DNA of 64,000 nucleotides from Streptomyces griseoluteus (GTDB taxonomy: Bacteria > Actinomycetota > Actinomycetes > Streptomycetales > Streptomycetaceae), in contig JOBE01000030.1 of NCBI GenBank assembly GCA_000717735.1, positions 23,485-87,484 on the forward strand. Direction: 5' to 3'. Every line of letters starts with the position of its first letter. Position 1 is the first letter of the stretch. A program made the position numbers and the translations under genes. The notes under the pieces are model-generated. The model made no database searches. It saw only the letters and a list, made by a program, of their open reading frames with translations, and had not been told where the DNA came from. Positions 50,283 to 58,943 of the stretch are shown piece by piece.

Positions 50283-51041
50283 ATGCTGCGCGTACTGGCC
50301 GTCGACGACGAGGCCCCCGCCCTCGGGGAGCTGCTCTATCTGCTGCGCGCCGACTCCCGCGTCAGGAGCGCCGAGGGAGCGGGCGACGCCACCGCCGCCC
50401 TCCGCAGGATCGGGCGCGCCCTGGAGGCGGGACCCGACGCCGACGAGGCCGTCGACGTCGTCTTCCTCGACATCCACATGCCCGGCCTCACCGGACTCGA
50501 CGTCGCCCGGCTGCTCGCCGGTTTCGCCCGGCCGCCGCTCGTCGTCTTCGTCACCGCCCACGAGGGCTTCGCGCTCCAGGCCTTCGACCTGAAGGCGGTC
50601 GACTACGTCCTCAAGCCGGTCCGCCGCGAGCGGCTCGCCGAGGCCGTCCGCCGGGTCCACGACCTGGTGCACGCCACCGCCGCCGCCCCCGCCCCGACCG
50701 CGCCCGCCGCCGAGCAGGTCCCCGTGGAGCTGGGCGGGGTCACCCGCTTCGTCTCCGTCGAGGACATCGCGTACGTGGAGGCCCACGGCGACTACGCCCG
50801 CCTCCACACCGACCACGGCAGCCATCTCGTCCGCATCCCGCTCTCCACCCTCGAGGAGCGGTGGGCGGCCCGCGGCTTCGTCCGCATCCACCGCAGCCAC
50901 CTCGTCGCCCTCGCCCGCATCGACGAACTCCGGCTCGACGGCGGCGCCACCTCGGTACGGGTCGGCGCCACCGACCTCGCGGTCAGCCGCCGGCACGCCC
51001 GCCACCTGCGGGACCTGCTGATGAGGCGCGCCGGCGGCTGA
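50283..51041 (+). CDS. LytTR-family response regulator
   Basis: A 252-residue regulator. Receiver: VLAVDDEAPALGELLYLL, phospho-Asp in VVFLDIHMPGLTGL, FVTAHEGFALQAFDLKAVDYVLKPV. The LytTR DNA-binding domain follows a Pro/Ala linker: RFVSVEDIAYVEAHGDYARLHT, FVRIHRSHLVALARIDELRL. Its likely partner kinase is at 53374, with an uptake system between them. ATG at 50283. Confidence 0.93.
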   Translation: MLRVLAVDDEAPALGELLYLLRADSRVRSAEGAGDATAALRRIGRALEAGPDADEAVDVVFLDIHMPGLTGLDVARLLAGFARPPLVVFVTAHEGFALQAFDLKAVDYVLKPVRRERLAEAVRRVHDLVHATAAAPAPTAPAAEQVPVELGGVTRFVSVEDIAYVEAHGDYARLHTDHGSHLVRIPLSTLEERWAARGFVRIHRSHLVALARIDELRLDGGATSVRVGATDLAVSRRHARHLRDLLMRRAGG

Positions 51042-51151
51042 CCCCGGCCGCGCGTCTACCGCCGTCCGGGAGTGCTGCGTAGACTCCACGCGACCCGGGC
51101 CACGGCCCGCACGAAGCCGTCGCACGCGTAGAGAGGCCGGAGCGGACCCCG

Positions 51152-51565
51152 ATGTCCGAGCACCACCCTTCCCCAGCCCTCGGCCGGGGGGACCCCCAGC
51201 GCAGACCCCGCCGTGAGACCGTCACGTACGCCTCCGCCCACGGCGCGGGCGCCGTGCCCGGCCCCGCCCGGCGGCGGCCCGTCCATCCGCCGGCCCGTTC
51301 CGAGATCGACGAGCAGACCACCCTCGGCCACACCTACGTCCGCTCCCTGATGCGCAGCCAGCTGCGCGCCGCCCTGACCGCGCTCGGGGCCCTCGCCCTG
51401 CTCGTCGGCTCGCTGCCGCTGCTGCTCGCGCTGCCCGCGCCCGAGGCGTTCGTCTGGATCGCCCTCGGCGTCGGGGTGTACCCCGTGGTCTGGGGCATCG
51501 CCCACTGGTACGTGCGCCGCGCCGAACGCAACGAACGCGACTTCACCGGCCTCGTCGAACGGTGA
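51152..51565 (+). CDS. DUF485-like small membrane protein
   Basis: A 137-residue protein with a disordered, basic N-terminal 60 residues and two spans (LRAALTALGALALLVGSLPLLLAL, FVWIALGVGVYPVVWGIAHWYV) followed by RRAERNERDFTGLVE. The layout matches DUF485/YjcH proteins encoded just before ActP-type acetate symporters, which is its position here (19 bp before the symporter). It is probably an accessory subunit. Confidence 0.8.
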   Translation: MSEHHPSPALGRGDPQRRPRRETVTYASAHGAGAVPGPARRRPVHPPARSEIDEQTTLGHTYVRSLMRSQLRAALTALGALALLVGSLPLLLALPAPEAFVWIALGVGVYPVVWGIAHWYVRRAERNERDFTGLVER

Positions 51566-51584
51566 GAACGGTGAACCGCCCCGC

Positions 51585-53357
51585 GTGAACCAGACCTACG
51601 CCGTCGTGGCCGTCACCGCCGTCGTCCTCGCCACCGTCCTCATCGGCGCCCTCGGGCTGCGGATCTCCCGTACCACCTCCGACTTCTACGTCGCCTCCCG
51701 GACCGTCCGGCCGGGCCTCAACGCCGCCGCCATCAGCGGCGAATACCTCTCCGCCGCCTCCTTCCTCGGCATCGCGGGGCTCGTCCTGGTCCAGGGCCCC
51801 GCCATGCTCTGGTACCCGGTCGGCTACACCGCCGGCTACCTCGTCCTGCTCGTCCTGGTCGCCGCACCGCTGCGCCGTTCCGGGGCGTACACCCTCTCCG
51901 ACTTCGCCGAGGCGCGCCTCGAATCCCCACAGGCCCGCCGCCTCGCCAGCCTCTTCGTGGTCGGCATCGGCTGGCTCTACCTGCTGCCCCAGCTCCAGGG
52001 CGCGGGACTCACCCTGGAGATCCTCACCGGAGCCCCCGACTGGGTCGGCGGACTGCTCGTCGCCCTCGTCGTCACGGGGACCGTCGCCGCCGGAGGGATG
52101 CGCAGCATCACCTTCGTGCAGGCCTTCCAGTACTGGCTGAAACTCACCGCGCTGCTCGTCCCCGTCCTCTTCCTGCTCGCGGCCTGGTGCGGCGACGGGG
52201 CGCCCAGGGCCCGCTTCGACGCCCCCGCCGTCCTGCGTGGTCACACCGTCGTCAAGGTCGCCGACACGGTACGGATCGGCCTCGACGCCCCGCTCACCCT
52301 CACCGTCACCGGCAGCGTCGACTCCGTCCCGTACGAGCGGCGGACCGTGACCCTCGCCGCGGGCACCCACCACGTCCTCGGCGGCACCACGCTCGCCTTC
52401 CCGCCCGGAGCGCCCCTCCCGGAGCGGGTCGCCAGCGGCACCGACCCCCTCGGCTGGTCCCAGCCACTGGCCGGCGGACGTGACGGCCACCAGCTGTACG
52501 CCACGTACGGGCTGATCCTCGCGACCTTCCTCGGCACCATGGGCCTGCCGCACGTCGCCGTCCGCTTCTACACCAGCCCGCACGGCCGCGCCGCCCGCCG
52601 CACCACCCTCGTCGTCCTCGGGCTCGTCGGCGCCTTCTACCTGCTGCCCCCGCTGTACGGCTTCCTGGGCCGGATCTACGCCCCCGAGCTCGCCCTCACC
52701 GGCTCCGCCGACGCCGCCGTGCTCGTCCTGCCCGACCGGATCCTCGGCGGGCTGCTCGGCGATCTCCTCGGGGCGCTCCTCGCGGGCGGCGCCTTCGCCG
52801 CCTTCCTCTCCACCGCCTCCGGGTTGACCATGTCCGTCGCCGGGGTCCTCACCCAGGACGTGCTGCCCTCCCGGGGCGTACGGCACTTCCGCCTCGCGAC
52901 CCTGCTCGCCACCGCCGTCCCGCTGGCCGTCGGGGTGTCCGCCTCCAAGGTGCCGGTCGCCGACGCCGTCGGCCTCGCCTTCGCCGTGTCCGCCTCCTCC
53001 TTCTGCCCGCTGCTCGTCCTCGGCATCTGGTGGCGGCGGCTCACCCCGCCCGGCGCCATGGCCGGGCTGCTGCTCGGCGGCGGTTCCGCCCTCGCGGCCG
53101 TGATGGCGACCCGGGCGGGACTCGCCCCCGAGGGCTGGCCGCACACCCTGATGGCGTGGCCGGCCGTCTGGTCGGTCCCGCTGGGCTTCCTCAGCATGGT
53201 CCTCGTCTCGCTCGCCACGCCCCGCCGGGTCCCGCCCGGCACTCCGGCGCTGCTCGCACGCCTCCACCTCCCGGAGGAGATCAGCCGGCCCCGGCAGACC
53301 ACCCGCACCGTCCCCGCCCCCGGAGGCACGCCGATGACCCCGGAGATACGCCGATGA
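51585..53357 (+). CDS. sodium:solute symporter (acetate/monocarboxylate ActP type)
   Basis: A 590-residue SSS-family protein with about 13 spans, from GTG 51585. Family marks are FYVASRTVRPGLNAAAISGEYLSAASFLGIAGL, QYWLKLTALLVPVLFLL, LATFLGTMGLPHVAVRFYTSP and AFAAFLSTASGLTMSVAGVLTQDVL. A roughly 90-residue extracytoplasmic domain sits between spans 6 and 7. It should take up a small carboxylate such as acetate or pyruvate with Na+. The 3' end carries a 20-bp repeat that also contains the next gene's start. Confidence 0.88.
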   Translation: MNQTYAVVAVTAVVLATVLIGALGLRISRTTSDFYVASRTVRPGLNAAAISGEYLSAASFLGIAGLVLVQGPAMLWYPVGYTAGYLVLLVLVAAPLRRSGAYTLSDFAEARLESPQARRLASLFVVGIGWLYLLPQLQGAGLTLEILTGAPDWVGGLLVALVVTGTVAAGGMRSITFVQAFQYWLKLTALLVPVLFLLAAWCGDGAPRARFDAPAVLRGHTVVKVADTVRIGLDAPLTLTVTGSVDSVPYERRTVTLAAGTHHVLGGTTLAFPPGAPLPERVASGTDPLGWSQPLAGGRDGHQLYATYGLILATFLGTMGLPHVAVRFYTSPHGRAARRTTLVVLGLVGAFYLLPPLYGFLGRIYAPELALTGSADAAVLVLPDRILGGLLGDLLGALLAGGAFAAFLSTASGLTMSVAGVLTQDVLPSRGVRHFRLATLLATAVPLAVGVSASKVPVADAVGLAFAVSASSFCPLLVLGIWWRRLTPPGAMAGLLLGGGSALAAVMATRAGLAPEGWPHTLMAWPAVWSVPLGFLSMVLVSLATPRRVPPGTPALLARLHLPEEISRPRQTTRTVPAPGGTPMTPEIRR

Positions 53358-53377
53358 CCCCCGAGACGCGCCGATGA
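53328..53377. repeat. 20-bp direct repeat forming the symporter stop and kinase start
   Basis: ACGCCGATGACCC occurs at 53328 and 53348 and a shortened GCGCCGATGA at 53368. Because the period is 20 bp, CGATGA falls in a different frame each time: copy 2 gives the symporter stop, copy 3 the kinase ATG. Confidence 0.8.
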
Positions 53378-54582
53378 GCGGCATCGCCCTCGCCGCCGCG
53401 GCCGCCGCGGGGGCCGTGCTGCTCGCCGCGGGATTCGTCCTGGGGCGGTTCGCCGGCCGGCGCGGTGGCCCCGCCGCCGATCCCGATCTCGGCACGCCCG
53501 TCGAGCGGGCCACCTTCCACACCCTGCACACCGCCTCGCTCGCGGCGCCGCCGCTGCGCGCCGGGCTCACCGAGGAGACGGCCCGCAGGGCGGCCGGCAC
53601 CCTCCGCTCGCTGCTCGGCACGGAGGCGCTCTGCCTCACCGACCGGGGCGCCGTCCTCGCCTGGGACGGGCCGGGAGAGGAGCACCACCGCGCCCACGTC
53701 CCGGAACAGGTCGCCGAGACCCTGGAGACCGGCCGCAGCCGGTCCGCGCACACCGGCTGCGCCGACCCGGCCTGCCCGCTGCGCTGGGCGGTGATCGCCC
53801 CGCTCACCGGGGAGGACGGTGTGCTCGGCGCGCTCGTCGCCTACGGCTCGCGGGAGTCGGCCGTCCTGGTGCGGGCCGCGACGGAGGTGGCCCGCTGGGC
53901 CTCCGTCCAGCTGGAACTGGCCGAGCTGGACCGCTCGCGGACCCGGATCGTGGAGGCCGAGATCCGGGCGCTGCGTGCCCAGATCTCCCCGCACTTCATC
54001 TTCAACTCCCTCGCGGCCATCGCCTCGTTCGTCCGTACCGACCCGGAGCAGGCCAGGGAACTGCTCCTCGAGTTCGCCGACTTCACCCGCTACTCCTTCC
54101 GCAGGCACGGCGAGTTCGCCCAGCTCGCCGACGAACTGCGTTCCATCGAGCAGTACTTGGCGCTGGCCGGGGCGCGCTTCGGCGACCGGCTGAAGGTGAC
54201 CCTGCAGATCGCTCCCGAGGTGCTGCCGGTGACCCTGCCCTTCCTCTGTCTCCAGCCGTTGGTGGAGAACGCGGTGAAGCACGGCCTCCAGGACCGGGAG
54301 CGGGGCTGCCGGGTCACCATCGCGGCCCGGGACGCGGGCGCGGAGGCCGTGGTGACCGTCGAGGACGACGGGATCGGCATGGACCCCGAGCTGCTGCGCG
54401 CGGTCCTGCGCGGGGAGCTCCCGGCCGGCTCCGGCATCGGCCTGTCGAACGTGGACGAGCGGCTGCGGCAGGTGTACGGGGCGGAGTACGGCCTCGTCAT
54501 CGAGACCGGCGTCGGCGCCGGGATGAAGGTGACGGTCCGCATCCCCAAGTACCGTCCCGGCGTGCACCGTTCGGCACCGTGA
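53374..54582 (+). CDS. LytS/BtsS-type sensor histidine kinase
   Basis: A 402-residue kinase with one N-terminal span (LAAAAAAGAVLLAAGFVLG). A GAF-like sensor follows with a Cys trio HTGCADPACPLRW that could bind metal or respond to redox. The His_kinase domain has LRAQISPHFIFNSLAAIASFV (phospho-His), and the ATPase has LQPLVENAVKHGLQD and GSGIGLSNVDERLRQVYG, as in LytS/YpdA kinases. It should phosphorylate the LytTR regulator at 50283. The order regulator-transporter-kinase recalls the BtsSR and YpdAB pyruvate systems. Confidence 0.92.
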   Translation: MSGIALAAAAAAGAVLLAAGFVLGRFAGRRGGPAADPDLGTPVERATFHTLHTASLAAPPLRAGLTEETARRAAGTLRSLLGTEALCLTDRGAVLAWDGPGEEHHRAHVPEQVAETLETGRSRSAHTGCADPACPLRWAVIAPLTGEDGVLGALVAYGSRESAVLVRAATEVARWASVQLELAELDRSRTRIVEAEIRALRAQISPHFIFNSLAAIASFVRTDPEQARELLLEFADFTRYSFRRHGEFAQLADELRSIEQYLALAGARFGDRLKVTLQIAPEVLPVTLPFLCLQPLVENAVKHGLQDRERGCRVTIAARDAGAEAVVTVEDDGIGMDPELLRAVLRGELPAGSGIGLSNVDERLRQVYGAEYGLVIETGVGAGMKVTVRIPKYRPGVHRSAP

Positions 54583-54634
54583 CGGCCTGATGTCCTGGTC
54601 GCCCCGGCTGTCGCCGCCCTGCCGGATGCCGCGG

Positions 54635-55147
54635 TCAGCGCAGGTGCAGCGACAGGTGTGCCAGCGGCAGGCCCAGCTTCCAGGCGGGCAGCCAGATCTG
54701 CTCGTCCTCGTCGACCGGGCACCCGATGTCGTCGGCGCTCCTGTCGTCGAGGTCGGCCGCGCGCACCCAGGTGTCCCGGAGGTGCCGCCACGCGGTCTCC
54801 GCGAGCGTCTGGTCGGGGCCGTCGCCGCCGGCCTCGCGCCGCGCGGCGAGCCGCTCCTCGACCCAGGGCGGCCAGGGCCGGTCGTACGCCGTGTGCCGCA
54901 GCCACGCGTCGATCCGCCAGGCGGCCCCTCCGTCCGCCGGTCCCGCCGGCTCCTCCGAGAGGTGGACGGTGAGGGCGAGGGCCTGGAGGCCCGCCCGGTA
55001 CTCCAGTGAGCCGGGCGCCACGAGCGCGGCGGTCCGCAGCACCTCGTCGGCCAGGTACTCGGCGCACAGCCAGGCCATCGGGACGGCGAGGCCGCCGCCG
55101 CTCGTGCCGCCGGTGCCGTTCGTGCTCTCGGGCAGCAACGCTCCCAC
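54635..55147 (-). CDS. conserved hypothetical protein
   Basis: A frame of about 170 residues, acidic and helical, with WLCAEYLADEVLRTAALVAPGS, AWRIDAWLRHTAYDRPWPPWVEERL and DEDEQIWLPAWKLGLPLAHLSLHL. I do not recognise a family. The start is uncertain: GTG 55147 follows GGGAGAAG closely, and a TTG further upstream (in SKAGPADALRG) is possible. No signal peptide or span. It converges on the kinase gene and precedes no operon partner. Confidence 0.6.
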   Translation of the reverse strand: MGALLPESTNGTGGTSGGGLAVPMAWLCAEYLADEVLRTAALVAPGSLEYRAGLQALALTVHLSEEPAGPADGGAAWRIDAWLRHTAYDRPWPPWVEERLAARREAGGDGPDQTLAETAWRHLRDTWVRAADLDDRSADDIGCPVDEDEQIWLPAWKLGLPLAHLSLHLR

Positions 55148-55371
55148 CTTCTCCCGGAGATCGGGGACCCTGACGTGAGGGACCCGGGGAGAGCCTCCTC
55201 CGCGAAGGGCGTCCGCGGGACCCGCTTTGCTCAACTCACCCGTGTGGTTTCGGATACGTTTTCCGGCCGGATCGGTGCCGGTGGGATTCCTGATGCCACG
55301 GGAGGCGTACGGGGCGGGTGCGGCGTCGCAGGCAGGGGCGCGGGCGGGCGTCGCGGGTCTCGGCTCCGGCC

Positions 55372-55794
55372 TCAGCCGAGGAGCGCGTACACCGCGGTCG
55401 CGTGGGCGGCGGTCTCCTGCGTGCCCTCCGCCGTCATGGTGATGTCGGCGAAGGCCATCCGCTTCCCCGCCTTGGTGAGCCGGGCCCGCACCAGGACGTC
55501 CGAGCCGACGACCGCCCGCTGGAAGCTGATGGACTGCTGGACGGTGGTCATCGGCACGAAGGCGCCGCGGGCGGCGGCGACCGCGATCACCGTCGCCGTG
55601 TCGGCTGCGGCCATCAGGGCCTGACCGGAGAGGCCGCCGCCCTCCCGGGCGAGCCGGTCCGACCACGGGAGCCGGAGCACGGCCTCGTGGCCGTCGGCGG
55701 AGGCCACGGATTCGACGGTGAGTCCCAGATCGAGCACCCAGGGGGCGAAGTTGTCGGCGAGGACCTTTTCGGCGGCGGAGAGTGTCAGCGTCAC
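55372..55794 (-). CDS. PaaI-type thioesterase (hotdog fold)
   Basis: A 140-residue hotdog protein. The core is GLSGQALMAAADTATVIAVAAARGAFVPMTTVQQSISFQRAV, the PaaI pattern with helix Asp and the following strand, and KRMAFADITMTAEG. It should hydrolyse an acyl-CoA. The start GTG 55794 lies 5 bp after the stop of the ECF sigma gene, so they are probably co-transcribed; a TTG at 55830 is an alternative start. Confidence 0.85.
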   Translation of the reverse strand: MTLTLSAAEKVLADNFAPWVLDLGLTVESVASADGHEAVLRLPWSDRLAREGGGLSGQALMAAADTATVIAVAAARGAFVPMTTVQQSISFQRAVVGSDVLVRARLTKAGKRMAFADITMTAEGTQETAAHATAVYALLG

Positions 55795-55798
55795 GGCG

Positions 55799-56356
55799 TC
55801 ATTGTGGGGCCCCGGCGCGGACCCGGGCAACGGGCCCGCGGCGCGGCCGGTAGCCCGGCAGGGACCGGCCGAGCTGCCGCAGCGCGTAGTGCGAGCGGGA
55901 CTTGACGGTTCCGGCGGGGATGCCGAGTTCGACGGCGGCCTCGTTGACGGTGAGGCCGTGGAAGTAGAGCCGGACGAGGACCGCGCGGTGCTCGGGGCTC
56001 AGTTCGCGGACGGCCGCCCGTACGTCGAGGGCGGCCTCGGCCGAGGCGGTGGCGTCGGCGGGGTCGGGTGTCACCGCGAGGACGCCGTCCCCGATCTCGG
56101 CGGGGCGGGCGAGGCGTGAGCGCCAGGCATCGATGGCGAGGCGACGGGCCACGGTGAAGAGCCAGGGGCGCATCGACTCGTAGGGGCCGTCGAAGGCCTC
56201 GGGGTGGAACCAGGCCCGTACCAGGGTCTCCTGGGCGAGGTCCTCGGCCCGCTGGCGGTCCCCGTGGGTGAGCCCGAGCAGGAAGGAGAGCAGGGCGGGT
56301 CCGTGGTCCCGCTGCAACTGCTCGAGGGTCCGTTCGTCGGTGGTCGCCGTCGTCAT
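55799..56356 (-). CDS. ECF-subfamily RNA polymerase sigma factor
   Basis: A 185-residue ECF sigma from ATG 56356 behind GGCGGGAAG. Region 2 includes HGDRQRAEDLAQETLVRAWFHPEAF and MRPWLFTVARRLAIDAWRSR; region 4 is LSPEHRAVLVRLYFHGLTVNEAAVELGIPAGTVKSRSHYALRQL. ECF sigmas usually have an anti-sigma gene next to them; here the next gene is a thioesterase, so control must differ. It is divergent from the CapA-like gene across 272 bp, a possible target. Confidence 0.93.
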   Translation of the reverse strand: MTTATTDERTLEQLQRDHGPALLSFLLGLTHGDRQRAEDLAQETLVRAWFHPEAFDGPYESMRPWLFTVARRLAIDAWRSRLARPAEIGDGVLAVTPDPADATASAEAALDVRAAVRELSPEHRAVLVRLYFHGLTVNEAAVELGIPAGTVKSRSHYALRQLGRSLPGYRPRRGPVARVRAGAPQ

Positions 56357-56578
56357 GCTTCCCGCCTCTCCCGCGGCTCGTCGTCCGGCCCGTATACGAG
56401 CGCATCCGGACGGCAAGGGACAGGGAACGGACATCGGCGTGCGACGAACGGTCGGACCGAGCGGCGAATGGTACGGCGAGCGGTCGGACGGCGACCGACC
56501 GGAGGTGGTGCGTCCGTTTCAGCGGGGTTGATGCACAGATGCGGCCTTGACCCTTGACTGCGGCTTTCCCGCGAGATC

Positions 56579-56611
56579 AATTCGTCAGAACACATGTTCA
56601 TCAGACGAATT
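56579..56611. promoter_or_regulatory. nested inverted repeat upstream of the CapA-like gene
   Basis: AATTCGTC (56579-56586) and GACGAATT (56604-56611) are perfect 8-bp arms around an inner GAACACATGTTC dyad. It lies 18 bp before the CapA-like ATG and downstream of TTGACC/TTGACT -35-like hexamers (56547, 56554). A repressor site or 5' hairpin. Confidence 0.6.
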
Positions 56612-56628
56612 GGGTGGAGCGCCGTTAC

Positions 56629-57837
56629 ATGACCTCACGCACCAGACCCGCGATGGCACTGGCCGCCGTCCTGCTCGCGGCGGCGACCGGCTGCGCCGAC
56701 GGTGGTGGCCCGGCCGGCGGCGCCCCCACCCCGGAGGCCACGGCGCGACCGGGGAGCGCCCGGCCCTCCGTCCCGTCCGCCGCGCCCGGCGGGGCCTCGG
56801 CACCCGCCGGATTCACCCTGGTGGCCTCCGGGGACGTCCTCCCGCACGACTCGATCATCCGCCGGGCGGCCGCGGACGCGGGCGGCGACGGCTACGACTT
56901 CGCCCCCATGCTCTCCGGGGCGAAGCCCGTCGTCTCCCAGGCCGACCTGGCCATCTGCCACATGGAGACCGTGTACGGAAAGGACGGCGGCCCCTACACC
57001 GGCTACCCCGCCTTCAAGTCGCCGCCCGAGGTCGCCGCCGCGCTCAGGGCCACCGGATACGACTCCTGCTCCACCGCCTCCAACCACACCCTCGACGACG
57101 GCGCGGCGGGCCTCGGCCGTACCCTCGACGCCCTCGACCGGGCCGGCGTCCGGCACGCCGGATCGGCCCGTACCGAGGCGGAGGCGGCGAAGCCCACCCT
57201 GCTCAAGGCCGGCGGCGCGACGGTGGCGCAGCTCGCCTACACGTACGACACCAACGGCTACCCGCTGCCCGAGGGGCAGCCCTGGGCGGTCAAGCTGCTC
57301 GACGAGAGCAAGGTGATCGCCGACGCCCGCGCCGCCCGCGCGGCCGGCGCCGACGTGGTCGTGGTCAGCGTCCACTGGGGCACCGAGTGGCAGACCGAAC
57401 CCGACGAGCGCCAGCTCTCCCTCGGCCGCGCCCTCACCGCCTCGCAGAGCGGCGGCCGACCCGACATCGACCTGATCATCGGCACCCACGCCCACGTCCC
57501 GCAGGCGTACGAGAAGGTCAACGGCACCTGGATCGTCTACGGGATGGGCGACCAGATCGCCGGGGACATGATCAACCACCAGGGCGCCTTCGACCCCCGG
57601 GGCAACCAGGGCAGCATCGGCCGCTTCACCTTCGCCCCGCCGAGCAGCGCCGGTGGACGCTGGGAGGTGACCAAGGCCGAGTTCGTCCCCCAGTGGTTCG
57701 ACACCGGGCGCGGCCGGGTCGTCAACCTCGGCGCCGCCGACGGCGGCGACCCGCGCCACCCCGGCATCCGCGAGACGATCCGGCAGGTCGTGCTCAGCCG
57801 CGGCGCCGACAAGGACGGCCTGGTGATGGGCAAGTAG
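56629..57837 (+). CDS. CapA-family lipoprotein (poly-gamma-glutamate synthesis/metallophosphatase-like)
   Basis: A 402-residue lipoprotein from ATG 56629. The signal ends AVLLAAATGCADGG (lipobox Cys about 24). The CapA domain has LVASGDVLPHDSI, ADLAICHMETVYG, GYDSCSTASNHTLDDGAAGL, VVVSVHWGTEWQTEPDERQ and IDLIIGTHAHVPQAYEKVNG, with the metallophosphatase-like Asp, His and Asn residues in place. CapA/PgsA proteins take part in poly-gamma-glutamate export in bacilli; streptomycete homologues are uncharacterised. A deacetylase gene follows on the same strand. Confidence 0.9.
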   Translation: MTSRTRPAMALAAVLLAAATGCADGGGPAGGAPTPEATARPGSARPSVPSAAPGGASAPAGFTLVASGDVLPHDSIIRRAAADAGGDGYDFAPMLSGAKPVVSQADLAICHMETVYGKDGGPYTGYPAFKSPPEVAAALRATGYDSCSTASNHTLDDGAAGLGRTLDALDRAGVRHAGSARTEAEAAKPTLLKAGGATVAQLAYTYDTNGYPLPEGQPWAVKLLDESKVIADARAARAAGADVVVVSVHWGTEWQTEPDERQLSLGRALTASQSGGRPDIDLIIGTHAHVPQAYEKVNGTWIVYGMGDQIAGDMINHQGAFDPRGNQGSIGRFTFAPPSSAGGRWEVTKAEFVPQWFDTGRGRVVNLGAADGGDPRHPGIRETIRQVVLSRGADKDGLVMGK

Positions 57838-57853
57838 CCCTCCGGAACGATCC

Positions 57854-57895
57854 GCTCATCGGGTGTTTTCGGACGGGTGACCGGTGTCGATGAGC
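57854..57895. other. 8-bp inverted repeat between CapA-like and deacetylase genes
   Basis: GCTCATCG (57854-57861) and CGATGAGC (57888-57895) are perfect complements 26 bp apart in the 106-bp gap. They could be a weak hairpin or an operator. The upstream arm begins 17 bp after the CapA stop. Confidence 0.4.
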
Positions 57896-57943
57896 CGCAC
57901 GGACCCTCATCCGTACGAACCATTGGTCATGAAAAAGGATCAG

Positions 57944-58816
57944 ATGACCAGCGGGCGGCGGGCGGTGCTGCGGCTCGCCGCCGCCCTCGGGGCCACCGCC
58001 ACCGTCGGAGTCCTCGCGGCGGACCGGCTCGCCGCGCCCGAACGGAGCAACGGCGCGGCGCCCCGGGCCACCCCCGGAGCCCGCCCGGGACGAGCAGGCG
58101 CAGCGGCGGGGCCGGCCGCCGGCCCCCAGGCCCGGGCCGCCCGGCTGCGCCCCAGCGCGTACCGGCTCCAGCCGATGACCGCCTACGCGCCCCCCGCGGT
58201 CCGGCGCGCGGTGCCGCCGGTGCGCCAACGGCCCTTCCTCAGCATGTCCGGCGTCGGCAGCTCCATGGTGCTGACCTTCGACGACGGTCCCGACCCCCGC
58301 TACACCCCCGGCATCCTCCGGACCCTGCGCCGGTACGACTGCCGCGCGATGTTCTTCGTCTGCGGCGAGATGGCCGTCGAGAACCAGGACCTGCTGCGGG
58401 AGATGGCCGCGGACGGTCATGTCATCGGCAACCACTCCTGGTCCCACCCTCTGATCCCCAAGCTGCGGCCCTCCCGCATCCGCGACGAGCTCGGCTCCAC
58501 GAGCGAGGTCGTCGAACGGACCCTGGGCGACGCCCCGCTCTGGTACCGAGCCCCCTACGGGGCCTGGAACCGGCACTCCTTCGAGATCGGCGCCGAACTC
58601 GGCATGGAACCGCTCGCCTGGACCGTCGACACCCTGGACTGGAAGGAACCCGGCACCGGCGCCATCGTCCGCCGCGTCCTCGACGGCGCCGCCCCCGGCG
58701 CGATCGTCCTCTCCCACGACGCCGGCGGCGACCGGACCCAGAGCGTGGCCGCGCTCGGCCGCTACCTGCCCGAACTCCTCGACGCCGGCTACCACATCAC
58801 CGTGCCACGGCGCTGA
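57944..58816 (+). CDS. Tat-exported polysaccharide deacetylase (CE4)
   Basis: A 290-residue CE4 enzyme. ATG 57944 is preferred for AAGGA 4 nt upstream; ATG 57929 lacks a ribosome site. The N-terminus is a Tat signal (SGRRAVLRLAAALGATATVG). All five CE4 motifs are visible: TFDDGPD (111-117), NHSWSHP (metal His, 163-169), RAPYG (202-206), DTLDW (229-233) and LSHD (256-259). It should deacetylate N-acetylated sugars in peptidoglycan, chitin or a surface polymer. Pairing with CapA suggests a surface-polymer role. Confidence 0.92.
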   Translation: MTSGRRAVLRLAAALGATATVGVLAADRLAAPERSNGAAPRATPGARPGRAGAAAGPAAGPQARAARLRPSAYRLQPMTAYAPPAVRRAVPPVRQRPFLSMSGVGSSMVLTFDDGPDPRYTPGILRTLRRYDCRAMFFVCGEMAVENQDLLREMAADGHVIGNHSWSHPLIPKLRPSRIRDELGSTSEVVERTLGDAPLWYRAPYGAWNRHSFEIGAELGMEPLAWTVDTLDWKEPGTGAIVRRVLDGAAPGAIVLSHDAGGDRTQSVAALGRYLPELLDAGYHITVPRR

Positions 58817-58943
58817 CCGTTCGGTCACGACGAACCGGAACGGGTGCAGGCACCAGGAGGATCCGGGGGCCTGCACCCGTGCGTCGTACTTCGCGACGCG
58901 TGAGGCTGAAGGGGTATTCATCGGCCCACACCCGGGGGAAATC

